Assembly (NCBI GenBank): GCA_028571685.1
Contig: CM053143.1
Location: 195,803,829-195,867,828 of the forward strand
Length of the DNA stretch: 64,000 nucleotides
Source: Heterohyrax brucei
Taxonomy: Eukaryota > Chordata > Mammalia > Hyracoidea > Procaviidae
Reading direction: 5' to 3'
Numbering within the stretch: the first letter of the stretch is position 1; each line of letters starts with the position of its first letter. Shown here one piece after another: positions 21,050-31,396 of this stretch. The notes beneath the pieces were generated by a model. That model worked only from the letters and a program-made list of their open reading frames with translations. It searched no databases and was not told the origin of the DNA. The translations under genes and the position numbers were made by a program.

Positions 21050-21222
21050 AGCAAAACCAGAAAACCCCAAACCCACTGTCCCTGAGTTGATCTGACTCAT
21101 GGTCACCCTGTGGGACAGAGCAGAACTGTCCCCTAGCGTCCCCATGAGCACCTGGCAGATTTGAACTGCTGACCTTTTGGGGAGCAGCCTTCCACTTAAC
21201 CACTGCACCACTGGGGGTTCCA
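21050..21222 (-). repeat. AfroSINE
   Basis: Nearly full length on the minus strand. The tail 'GGGTGACCATGAGTCAGATCAAC' lies at the left and the tRNA-like head with 'GTGGTTAAGTGGAAGGCTGC' at the right. Confidence 0.9.
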
Positions 21223-21712
21223 GTGAACGGAAGTGACTGAAGTCGACAGTGACTTTTGAGAGGCCTCTGGACCCCAGGGACCAGGAGATCCCCGGGTTCA
21301 ACACCTCTGACCCAGGCCAGGCCGAGCGGGGTGCCCCTGCTACACAAGCGATTTCATCTGGTGAGGGTCAAAGTCACTGCCGAAGGGTCTACGGGGGGCC
21401 CCCAGTGTGAAACACTATACAGACCCCACAGAGCAGGAGATGCCTCCACGGGGATCTCAGGGAGCAGGGGGTCTCCGCAGCCGAGCCATGCTGAAAGGGC
21501 TGCGAACTCCAGGAAGTTTGAGGGAGTGCGTGGTCAGCTGCTCACGACTGTCTGGTTTTTTCTCAACCTGGATTTCTGTCCAGCAACTTGTTTCTCAACC
21601 GTGTTCATCTCTGGGGACCCCAAGTCCGTAACATTTCATAGATGCTGTCTAGAAGATTATGTCATATCTGTAGACAAAGTGTGTGTGTTTGTGTGAGCCC
21701 CAGAATCTTAGG
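21223..21712. other. Unassigned sequence
   Basis: No family is recognised. The 146-codon frame at 21256-21696 has no motif. Confidence 0.35.
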
Positions 21713-21873
21713 CCCCAAAACCCACTGCCGTGGGGTCAATTCTGACTCATAGCAACCCTACAGGACAGAGTGGGACTGCTCCCTTAGTTTCCAAGGAGCA
21801 CCTGGTGGATTTGAACTGCTGACCTTTTGCTGAGCAGACACAGCACTTAACCACCATGCCGCCAGAGTTTCCA
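21713..21873 (-). repeat. AfroSINE
   Basis: This minus-strand copy is among the better preserved. Tail 'GGGTTGCTATGAGTCAGAAT' and head 'GCATGGTGGTTAAGTGCTGTG' are both clear. Confidence 0.92.
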
Positions 21874-24054
21874 GGCCCTGAGCAGCGGACCTTTAATTGT
21901 AGGACACAAAGAGATGAGACATAAAACAGGCATGGGGTCTATCATCCCCAGGATTCACCACTGGGCTGCTTACTAAACAAGTGGTCACATTTTACCCTGA
22001 ATGAGTTAGAGAAAACAAAGTTTACTGAAAAGAAAAAAACTTCATATGGTCAAAAGTTTTGTCTGACAAATGTTGAATGGTTTAACTTCTGTAGCTTTTA
22101 AAAACTTTAATGTTAGAATAGAAAACAAAGAATTGGGTCTTTCACTGTTTCAGTGACAAAATTCTCTTTGGTTTCTGAGTTAATGGTGAACTTATTCTTT
22201 GTATAATCTGCTGTATAGAAAAAAGATTTGACCTTTCATTAGAATAAGATTTCTCAGCCCAAAACCAAGCTGCAAGCTTTTTGGAACCAAAAATAAATAA
22301 ATAAAAGGAAAGGTAAGGTTTTTACTTTAAGGATCTCTAGTTGAGTAAACACTGTTTGGGGTAAGTTTTAACCAGTAATATTCAGGTATCTAGAGACATG
22401 ACAATCTTAGTATATATAGCCAAAGCCAAGCCAAGTGCTGTCAAAAAACCTAAGTATATTCTGCTATATGGTATTATGCCTCAAGATTAATATATATGAT
22501 GTTCTTTAAAAATATGGTTAATGATTATATTTTAAAAATATTATTGTCTAAAGTTTTTTTCCAACAGATGTGATTTGATTTGGCCTTTAGATTTTGCCAT
22601 AATTAACGTCTATCAGGTCTTTTCACTATTAAGAGTATTTATTTTTATAAAGTAATCATGGTCATGTTAAGTTTTGTCATCTACAGATAAGTTCTTACTT
22701 TGCCGGTCTTCTGAAAACATTTGACCAAAATGTCTCAACAAAAAGATGGACTATATTGGACTTGTTAAAAGAACCGTGAGTTGAGATTTCCAAAACTCTA
22801 ATGCAGAAACTGACGTGTTTGCAGACGGCAGCTGATCCAAAACCGCATGAACAGAAAATAACTGCGTAAGGCTGAGGAAACGAAAAGAGGCTAAGGGTTT
22901 TATGTGGCAATACTGTTGATGTCTTAAGTTCTTACTTCCTTGATACACGAAATCATTTTCCTGTCTCCTAAATTATTTAACTAACGGGTTTACAGACCGT
23001 AACTCTCCAATGAGAAATTTCTATTGGTAAACTTAATGAAGTTGTAAACATCATAGCCAAAAGTGTCTGAAATGTCAGCTATGATTTTACAAATTAGAGT
23101 AATTAACATTAGAAGATTTCCTGCTCTATCAAGAAACAGTTTGCACCTTCATAGACAAATGTTGTATATTTATATTAATACACAGGCTGAGGTTTTACAA
23201 AATACAGCTACTGCCAAGACACATGAAGAACAGCTCCCAATACTGCTTACGCACTTCTTGAGATTTGTTTCCTTGTTCAAAGACCTTACGGTTTAGCTCT
23301 CAGACAGCTGGCCAGATGTTAGTGTTTCTTTTCTGCTGACTAGCTCACCGTATGCTGCCTAGGATCTCAAAAACTAGATGGCGTTCAGTTATCATTTATT
23401 GAACACTTTTTTTTAATCAAAGATTCTACAGTAAAATCGTGATCCAAAAGAGGGAACCATGAAAGAGTTGTATCTGATTCTTCTGGAATCTAGATTTCTG
23501 GCTTTCAGGGAGGCTGAGGTAACCCATACAGGTCACTACCCTTGGGTACCCTTCTGAACTTGGAGCTTTGAGGAAAAAACTGGTTCCTGAAGTCACTTAG
23601 AGTCAAACAACAGTCCAGATAAACTAATATCACTGCTTTGCTCTGGGCATGGTGTACTCTGAAAAACTCAAATCTGTTTTGCGAAACTGACTCCGAAGAT
23701 CAGACTGAGACCTATATTTAGACTTATCAGTAAATAGTTTAATCAGTCTTCAAGACAATGCTGTATCACATACTTACCTAACGTTTGTAATCAAACTCTC
23801 GCCATCTCACTGTACCGAAAAGTACGTATCTTAAAGAAACCGGGTGCTCAGAGGAGACGGACGTCGTGACTCAGGTTCCACTTTCTCGTAGGTTCCATTT
23901 CTGCATCTGAGACAGTGACCTGTGATTGTTACAGGAGGGGCAGCTTGCCCTCGGGGGGGACACCCAGCGTGTTTTGGGGAAATTAACTGAGGACCTCCGA
24001 CAGGACCGGGCCTTCCCTTGTTACCTCGCTGATCATTCGTTCGCGTTTCAGCCC
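21874..24054. other. AT-rich unassigned stretch
   Basis: About 2 kb of AT-rich DNA (22000-23800) with no SINE or LINE that I can identify and few open frames (none over 77 codons). It could be old retroviral internal sequence or unique DNA. The last 230 bases (23820-24054) turn GC-rich. It is the longest stretch here without a recognised mobile element. Confidence 0.4.
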
Positions 24055-24477
24055 CTGCTGCTGCTCTAACAAACCGCCACGAGCGGAAGGCTCCGTGAGG
24101 AGTGCTGACACGGTTCGGGAGGCCACAAGTCCGCCCACAAGTCACAAGTCCACTCAGTAAGAGAAGTCACCACAGCCTGGCAGGCCAAGTCCAAATCCAG
24201 TGAGAGCGTCTCAGCACAGGAGCCTCATGCCCAGAGGACGTGCCAGCTCTCGGTCTTGGTGGGGTGAGGTCCCCGACTCCCTCTGCCCCCTTCTCTCCCG
24301 CCGGTCCCCCAGCTGGTGACCGAGTCCCGCCTCCCCGCACAGCTGCTGCCCCTTGTCCCTCAGCACCGTCACAGGGGCGGGTTTTGCAGCACACGGGAGG
24401 AATGGCACCACTCTGGGACTCACAGCCGAGTCAAATCAGTGATGCACTTTTGGGGGGACACAGTGCAATCTATGACA
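24055..24477 (-). repeat. MaLR-like LTR, partial
   Basis: Right end: 'TGTCATAGATTGCACTGTG' on the minus strand at 24477. The rest follows the LTRs at 14706-15200 and 46837-47359, with CpG-rich divergence and an internal deletion. Left end near 'TTAGAGCAGCAGCAG' (minus). Confidence 0.7.
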
Positions 24478-24715
24478 GCTCTCTAATGAGAACTTGTCTG
24501 CCACCTGTTAGTTTTTTAATGCCTTCTATTGTCTCTAAGCAAACTTTGTTGCTTATGGGTATGTCTTCACGTGGGAGACCCAGCTATACTAATTCAGATG
24601 ATCGTTTTCCAACTAACAGTGTGCCTATGTGGACAATCTGTTGTTTGGATTCCTGACAAGTACATAGACAGGGCACTTCAAAAACTTCGGGATTTCCTTT
24701 AGCGATTCACAGTGG
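24478..24715. other. Unassigned sequence
   Basis: No family is recognised. Confidence 0.35.
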
Positions 24716-24881
24716 GGAAACCCTGGTGGCATAGTGGTTAATTGCTCTGTCTGCTAACCAAAAAGTAGGCAGTTCAAATCTACCAGGTGCCCCTTGGAAA
24801 CTCTATGGGGCAGTTCTATTCTGTTCTATAGGGTCGCTATGAGTCTGAATTCACTTGACAGCCGTGGGGTTTTTTGGTTAT
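24716..24881 (+). repeat. AfroSINE with pol III A and B boxes
   Basis: This is the clearest plus-strand copy. TGGCATAGTGG at 24727-24737 fits the A box exactly, and AGTTCAAATCT at 24771-24781 is a B box with two changes. Then follow the 'CTTGGAAACTCTATGGGGC' core, the 'GGGTCGCTATGAGTC' tail shared with RTE ends, and a T-rich 3' end. These promoters would be read by pol III, and retrotransposition would have used a LINE reverse transcriptase. Confidence 0.95.
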
Positions 24882-26284
24882 TCATAGTGCTGATACTGGT
24901 AGGTGCTAGAAAGCTGGTGTTGGATTGCTGCACGTTGTGAAATGGAAATCAGAGGCAGTCTCACTGGTCCAGCACTCAGGTGGGTTTAGCAGAGCTTTGA
25001 GTCCTACTTATGGTATAGTTGAATTAGAAAAGTTCGGGGAGGTTTGTCAATCAGGATGCGACAAGTGGCAGATTGAGTTGCAGGTGGGACGGAGACACAG
25101 CAGAGATTCCCTGACTTCATAAACCAAACTGACATGAGATAACAGGATAGCCTTTTTTATTAGCTCAAGAAGATAGTCTGTGCTATAAAATTATAAGGCA
25201 AGCTACTTAGTTATACATCAGCAAGGAGAAAGAAGGTCTCAGGCTGAAATATTGATACACACTGGTCTGCTCACTCCAGCAATGCAGTTGGTGAGGACAC
25301 TGTTTTTGCCTAATAATCTGGTGAAGAGCCGCATGGTGTCCAGTGGGGACCGGCCCTGGGAGCTCCAACATCCTGCAATGGCTGCCGTCGAGGAATACAA
25401 CTAACTTCAGGTATTAATCACTGATGTGTTCTCTCCAGTCAAAAAGGAAAAATGATTTGGAAACTGATGGAGTCATTGTTCCTTGTCCTTGAAGATGGAA
25501 GGTGTGACCCACCGGGAGCTGCACTCACAAGGACACATCCTCTGGGTTCTGAGGACAAAGACTATAGCTGAGGTTCCCTTGAAAAGCATCTTTGAGGAAA
25601 GCGTTCACATAGACATTTAAAGAGAACACAAAAGACTTTCCACTCTTAAGTTTCTCTGTTAACATTTAATGAATAGAAAATTTGGACCAGCGAAGACCCT
25701 CCTGAGGGTCACTACTGAAACCCGGCCAGTGTTCAGGAAGGAAACATCTAACAGCTAAGAATCCCCAGATTGATTCTTGGACATGTTCCGTGCAGTAGAC
25801 CCAGCGTGCTCTAAGGACACACACTGGTGTTGTCTTAGTGTGACCCTGTGTACTACACTGGGTGTCAGCTTCTAGGCTTGTAAAATGCCTGGTGGCTCAG
25901 ACATTCCCAGTCCAACTAGCTAACAGGGTGTGGGGTCAGATAAGAGGATTTTGCCCATCAACTACTTAGTTTTTATCCATAGTGGGACCTCCAATTACAG
26001 TCCTTCTGTTGCTTGCTTTCTTTAAACTCCTTACAGTTCTTGATTTCAAGTTACTACAGTTCCAAGTACAGTTAAGGGTGCTCCATGGGTTCTAACTGAT
26101 ACCAAGTAATGGTTCTGCCAGCTCTTAGTGGTCAGCTGAACGGCTAACTGGAGATTTCTACTCAGCTAGGCAGGAACAACACACAGACTCACACGAAGAA
26201 GTTACAGAAAATGAGACCCCCATCCACGCTTCCATAATGAACTAGGAGTCTAAGAAAGGGGGGTAGGGGGCAAGGGTGCGACAG
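24882..26284. other. Unassigned sequence
   Basis: There is no recognised repeat or gene over 1.4 kb. A few open frames are no longer than 65 codons. Confidence 0.35.
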
Positions 26285-26730
26285 GGCACCTAGAGGCCTC
26301 TGTGAACACCTTTCAGGAAACCTTGTAACGGAAATGCAAACAGGTGGGGGGCACAAAAGCACCCAGTAATTCATCGGACCCCGGGACAGTGCAACAGGAA
26401 AAGCTCACAGGGCCCTGTTGGTATGCTAGAAAAACACAGGGACGGTGACGTCATCAACAGGACAGGGTGACCTGACCAGGACGACTGGTTAACATATCAC
26501 AGGTACTAAAAGAACAAGAACCTCTGTAAGCGTTCTCCAGGATAATGCCAAATGCACTAACGCCAGGGTGCGCAGCGGTGCGGAGAGGGCACGCTGTGTG
26601 GCCCTCCAGTGGGGGCAGACGAGAGCCCGAAGCAAATGCTGGGCCTCGAACTGCGATCTCAAAGGACAGCTCATGCACAACATCCCCCAATAAACCCTGA
26701 AACTGCCTCCCAAAACCATTTCTCCCAGCG
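26285..26730 (+). repeat. ERV1-like LTR, partial
   Basis: Homologous to 20130-20530: 'GAACACCTTTCAGGAAACC', 'CACCCAGTAATTCA', 'GGGACAGTG', 'CCTGACCAGGACGACTGGTTAA', and 'CTGCGATCTC' then 'CATGCACAACATCCC'. It is U3-like sequence without a clear R/U5. It could be the 3' LTR of the same provirus or a separate insertion. Confidence 0.5.
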
Positions 26731-26747
26731 CCACTTGGTAGAGAGGC

Positions 26748-26815
26748 CTGTTGCTGCTGTGAGGTGCCATCGAGTTGGTCCCAACTCACAGCGACTTTAC
26801 GCACAGCGGCTCAGC
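26748..26815 (-). repeat. RTE/AfroSINE 3' tail fragment
   Basis: The sequence 'GAGGTGCCATCGAGTTGGTCC' and 'ACTCACAGCGACTTTACGCACAGC' is the reverse of the RTE/AfroSINE 3' end. Confidence 0.75.
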
Positions 26816-27430
26816 AGTGCGCGTTGACTAAGTGACCCGCGCTTAGGTCCTGAAACAGCTCTCCGGTCCCCGCAGCCCTTGCAGGAGGCCTGTTTTCTCT
26901 CCCCGAGCATCCACTTGAGGCCATTTTCGAGGCCTGAGTTTCAGGCCACACACTCCCAGAAGTTTCTCTCAGGCCCAGGAGGCTTTATTCTACAAGGAAC
27001 CTTTGTTCTCTGGCTGGGCGGGAGGCCCAGGCCTGGCCACGGGTGAGAAGGGGACAGCAAGCAACCCAGTGGCCTGCCAACAGAGGTGGCCCTTGGCCCA
27101 GGGCCTGACTGCGAGCAGGGCAGCCATCCCGTGAACAAGAGCAGCCCAGGGAGGTGGACTGCGGCTGAGTGGACGGGGCCGCAGCTGATGTTCCCAGGTC
27201 CCTCTCCATCATTTGGCACAGCTGCTATCCTGGCTCACTCAGGGCAGCGAGGGATGCCCCTGGGGTGTGACTGTGCCCTGGGCCCCTGCAGAGGGTGGGC
27301 CTGCACCCCAGGGCACAGCCTTGCAGCACCACCTCCTCACACATCTCCTCAGAGGTCAAAGGGCGAGAGCCTTGGCTGCAGGGCCTGGGTATCTTGCTGA
27401 GGCGGGAACCCCAAAACACACCTACTACTG
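26816..27430. other. Unassigned GC-rich sequence
   Basis: No family is recognised. Several frames near 100 codons overlap on both strands and reflect composition. Confidence 0.35.
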
Positions 27431-28012
27431 CGTTGTTGCTGTTGCTCTTAGGTCTGTGAAGTTGGTTCCATCTCTTAGTGACCATGTGCACAACAGAACA
27501 AAACAGTGCCCGGCCATATACTAACGCCCTAATCACTCTAGGTGCAAACCTGTTGTTGAGGCCACTGCGTCAATCCATTCTGAGAGTCTTCCTCTTTTCC
27601 CTGACCCTCCACTCTACAAGCATGATGTCCCTCTCCAGGGCCTGATCCCTCCTGACAACATGTCCAAAGCATGTGAAACACAGTCTCACCGCCCTTGCTT
27701 CCAAGAAGCACTCTGGTTGGACTTCTTCCAGAACAGATCTGTTGGTTCTTTTGGCGGTCCATGGTACAGTCGACATTCTTCTCCAGTACCACAGTTCAAA
27801 GGTGTCAATACTTCTGTCTCCTTTGTCCACTGTCCAGCTTTTACATACACATGAAGCAACTGTAAATACCACGGCCTGGGTCAGGCACACCTCAGTCTTC
27901 AAGGTAACATCTTTCCTTTCCAATACTTCAAAGAAGTCCTCTGCAGCAGATTTTCCCAGTGCAATACATCTTTTGATTTCCTGACTGCTGCTTCCACGGA
28001 CATTGATCATGG
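27431..28012 (-). mobile_element. RTE, 5'-truncated 3' end
   Basis: The minus strand reads the RTE C-terminal tail (180-codon frame at 28112-27570): 'SSQEIKRCIALGKSAAEDFFEVL', 'DVTLKTEVCLTQAVVF', 'CKSWTV', 'IDTFELWYWRRM', 'NRSVLEEVQPECFLEARAVRLCFTCFGHVVRRDQALE', then a frameshift. It starts in the 3' terminal repeat near 27431. It is one of two RTE copies lying in the same orientation with about 106 bp between them. Confidence 0.9.
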
Positions 28013-28118
28013 AGCTGATACCACAAAACATAGGTTCGGACCACCTGTCACAAAAGCCAGCACTGAGACAGGGGTAAAGTAAACACCCAAGAGCTTTATT
28101 ACACGCTGGCATGTAAGT
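28013..28118. other. Spacer between two RTE insertions
   Basis: 106 bp, not recognised. Confidence 0.4.
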
Positions 28119-29015
28119 GGTTATGTTGTTATGTTAGGTGCCGTCAAGTTGGTTCTGACTCACAGCGACCCTGTGAACAACAGAACAAAACACGGCCCAG
28201 TCCGGCGCCATGTCCACAGTTGTTTTTATGCTTAAGCCCACTGTTGCAGCCACTGCGTCAGTCCATCTCATTGAGGGTCTCCCTCTTTTTTGCTGACCCT
28301 CCACTCTACCAAGCAGGATGTCCTTCCCCAGGGACTGATCTTTCCTGACAACATGTCCAAAGTATGTAAGATGCAGTCTTGCCATCCTGGCTTCCAAGGA
28401 GCGCTCTGGTTGGACTTCTTCCAGAACAGATCTGTTGGTTCTTCTGGCGGTCCATGGTGCATTCAACATTCTTCTCCAGCACCACAGTTCAAAGCCATCA
28501 ATTCTTCTTCTGTCTTCTTTGTTCACAGTCCAGCTTTCACACGCATATGATGTAACTGAAAACACCATGGCCTGGGTCAGGCACATTTTGGTTTTCAAGG
28601 TAACATCCTTACTTTTGAATATTTTGAAGAGTTCCTTTGCAGCAGATTTTCCCAGTGCAATGCGTCTTTTGATTTCTTGACTGCTGCTTCTAAGGGCGTT
28701 GACTGTGGACTCAAGTAAAATGAAATCCTTGACAACTTCAATCCTTTCTCCATTTATGACAGTGCTGCTTACTGGTCCAGTTGTGAGGATTTTGGTTTTC
28801 CTGATGTTTAGGCACAGTCCATACTGAAGGCTGTGGACCTCAATCTTCATCAGTAAGTGCCTCAAATCTTCTTCACTTCTAGCAAGTGAGGTGGTGTCGT
28901 CTGTGTAACACAGGTGGATAATGAGTTGTCCTCCAGTCCTGATGCCAGATTCTTCTTTGTAGAATCCAGCTCCTTGGATAATTTGCTTGACATACAGATT
29001 AAAAAAGTATGGTGA
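28119..29015 (-). mobile_element. RTE 3' portion (split by L1; continues at 36241)
   Basis: This is the RTE 3' part, from the terminal tail with a GTTAT-rich end at 28119 to the RT palm, where the L1 inserted at 29015/29016. The element continues from 36241 to about 36640 with the rest of the palm and fingers. The coding frame over 293 RTE codons is still open, so this copy is the youngest-looking RTE here. Confidence 0.92.
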
Positions 29016-29090
29016 GGGGGCGGAGTCAAGGTGTCGGACTAAGCCCACATCTCCTTCTATCCCTCTGGAAATCAAGACCTGAATTGACAA
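28134..29090 (-). pseudogene. RTE reverse transcriptase C-terminal half, fused to antisense L1 start
   Basis: A 318-codon open frame. Residues 26-318 are RTE: the end of RT block 4 ('FNLYVKQII'), then YTDD at residues 62-65 (28907-28896) in place of the usual YADD catalytic box, 'LNIRKTKILTTGP', 'SSQEIKRRIALGKSAAKELFK', 'CESWTVNKEDRRRIDGFELWCWRRMLNAPWTARRTNRSVLEEV', 'YFGHVVRKDQ', 'KRGRPSMRW' and 'HRVAVSQNQLDGT' at the end. Residues 1-25 are read from the antisense strand of the inserted L1 5' UTR, so the start codon is not the element's own. The endonuclease and the first catalytic aspartate are elsewhere (36241-36640) or missing, so the polypeptide could not act alone. Confidence 0.88.
29001..29015. 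repeat. Target-site duplication of full-length L1, left copy
   Basis: AAAAAAGTATGGTGA, identical to 36226-36240. The TTTT/AA-type site (minus strand TT at the nick) fits L1 endonuclease preference. Confidence 0.95.
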
Positions 29091-30015
29091 TCAAACAGAG
29101 CCTTCTGATCACCTAATCAGCTTCAGGACACGGCACAGAGCCGTTAATTGGGACTTCATACCACTCAGCGAAAAACCTCCTCTCTCTCGCTGACCCCCGC
29201 TCCTGGCTAGCCCCGGCTCTCACTGACGGAAGGTAAACGCACCATTGTGACTTGTTTTTCCTCTGTCTCGGCTGGCGGGCGGAGCTGGGCCTTGCCCGGC
29301 GGCTGGACTCAGACACGCTGCTGGGGGGATAGGCAGGCGAAATTCCCATGTTCTGAGAGCCAGGCTCAGGACTCTGTTCATCTAGCCATTTTGAGCCTTT
29401 CGTTTTGTAGCTGCCTCTGCGGGGTTTGTGCGGAACTCCGTGGTCACGGTGCGGGACGCCAAGTTGGTACCGAGATTTTAGCGGGACCTCGTTCTTAGCC
29501 TGGGAGCCAGCACCTGCAAACGGGACAGCGCTTCTCCGACAGAAAAGTAGTGATTGTGAACAGTGCTGCCTACATTGGGGGCCCTGCAACAGAAGCAGAG
29601 GAATCACTACCTCTCGGCACCTTTAGCCCCCCTGTCTGCTGCCTGTGTGGAGGACGCCATCTTGGGTACGGTGGCCGCAGCTGGACCTAATTCTTAGCTT
29701 GGGAGCCAGAGCCTGCCCAAAGGAGAGCGCTTTTCTAGCACAAAACCAGTACTCGACGCAGTGTTGGATAAGGCTAGGCCCTGTCAGCAGAGGCCACCAG
29801 GGCACTAGCAGTGCTGTATTCTGATCTAGTTTGTTATCATCTGGGGTTGGATATAGTGGCGCTTACTTTGTCAGATGGGAAGAGGGACCTCTACACCTGA
29901 AAACCTAACTGACTTGTGAACTGGTCAGGTACCTTTTGCTTTACATTTGAAGACAGCCTAGAGAAACATTTGCAATCCATCCTCACAGTACCTCTTCCAG
30001 CCTCTATATACTCAC
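29016..30015 (+). promoter_or_regulatory. L1 5' UTR with two related monomers
   Basis: This region is GC-rich in its first 800 bases. A unit containing 'TTCTTAGC.TGGGAGCCAG' followed by 'AGCGCTT.TC' and an 'AACAGTGCTG/CGCAGTGTTG' stretch occurs at about 29490 and 29690, a spacing of about 200 bp. The monomer-like duplication suggests a promoter built from repeated units. The pol II promoter role is inferred from L1 biology. Confidence 0.7.
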
Positions 30016-30974
30016 ATGGGACCCAAAAAGCAACAGACAGTTGTGGCATACAAGCAATCACTCATGGCTTCAGAAGGCTCCCAAACAAAGCAACCAAGGA
30101 GTTTTCCAGATGAAGAAACCTTTATGAAAGCATCAGGAAGTGAATACAAATTGATTATATACAGGGCCCTTCTAGACCTTATACAAAATGCAGCAGAAAA
30201 AAATGAAAAATTAAGCAAGTTGTTCGATCTGATGGAACACCAGTACTCTGAAATCCAACAGATCAAGAAGAAAATCAAAGACATAGAAACTTCCATGCAA
30301 AGCCAAAAAACAGAATACAACAAATGGAAAAAAGAATTTCAGACTTGGAAGACAGTGCTACTGATGCCAGCGTCTATGAGCAGAAATCAGAAAAAAGAAA
30401 CAAGAAAAATGAAGAAACATTAAGAAGCATGTGGGACTCTATTAAGAGGAACAACCTTCGATTAATTGGAGTCCCTGAACAGGGTGAGACATCTGAGAAC
30501 ACAGAGAGTATTGTTGCTAAGCTGCTGAATGAAAACTTCCCAGAAATCATGAAGGAAGAGAATATAGACATCTCAGATGCATATCGTACGCCACCCAATA
30601 TAGATCTCAAAAGAAAGATTCCAAGACATATTATAATCAAGCTTAACAAAATGAAACATAAGCAGCAACTCTTAAAGGCAGCAAGACTCAAGGCAAAGCT
30701 AACATTCAGAGGGAAACCCTGTAGGCTCTCGTCAGATTTCTCAGCAGAAACCATGCTGGCACGGAGACAGTGGCATGACACATTCAAAGTCTTGAAGGAG
30801 AAGAACTTCCAACCAAGAATTACATATCCTGCAAAACTGTCTTTCAAATACAAAAATGAAATTAAGACATTCCCAGATAAACAGAAACTCAGAGACTTTG
30901 TGAAAACCAAACCCAAACTACAAGAAATACTGAAAGAAGTTCTTGGCTTTGGCTTAGAAGAACGAAACCACTAA
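30016..30974 (+). pseudogene. L1 ORF1 (RNA-binding chaperone protein), one frameshift
   Basis: ORF1p is the L1 trimeric RNA-binding protein of the ribonucleoprotein particle. The start at 30016 gives 'MGPKKQQTVV', the usual basic N-terminus, then a coiled coil (about residues 45-110, 'LIQNAAEKNEKLSKLFDLMEHQYSEI'). The frame is lost at about 30325-30331 within an A6 run, which fits loss of one base, and it continues in the next frame. There the RRM ('MWDSIKRNNLRLIGVPEQGE') and the C-terminal domain ('FSAETMLARRQWHDTFKVLKEKNFQPRITYPAKLSF') are intact to the stop at 30974. Total length would be near 319 codons, as in other mammals. Confidence 0.93.
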
Positions 30975-31396
30975 CTTAATATCTTAGAACAACACACTAC
31001 TCAATACTCCACTCATTTAGGGAAGGCCCCAAAGTAAATCTCAGCTTTGATATGGAAAGAAGCAATCCAGTGATCATCATGAAAACTATGGTGTCATCAT
31101 AATAAAAAGAGGGATGTACTACAGTCGTTATAGTCCTTCCAGATGGAGAGGAAGATGACAAGACTGGTAGTAATTAAAATTGGGTTTATAAATAGTTTAT
31201 TAAGGGGGATCATAGGGGCAGCTGTAAAGCACAACAAAGATGTATCATACCATTTGAAGAAATCTAACACACGAGTCTCAACAACCATAAAACCAGTTCT
31301 GAAAAAGGTGAAAAATCAACTCACAGAAAAGAGTGTCCCAGAACAGACTAATAAGAACAACAGAGAAAACATCAACATAAAAATAAACATATCACA

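Noticed and set aside
24716..24881. tRNA gene
   Set aside because: The A and B boxes belong to an AfroSINE. There is no cloverleaf or anticodon stem that I can support.
16871..29015. Tandem duplication unit linking the two duplicated pairs (71-2998 with 45190-49460, and 7356-10655 with 37240-40850) into one large event
   Set aside because: The order is reversed between the pairs while orientation is kept, which a single tandem or inverted duplication does not give.
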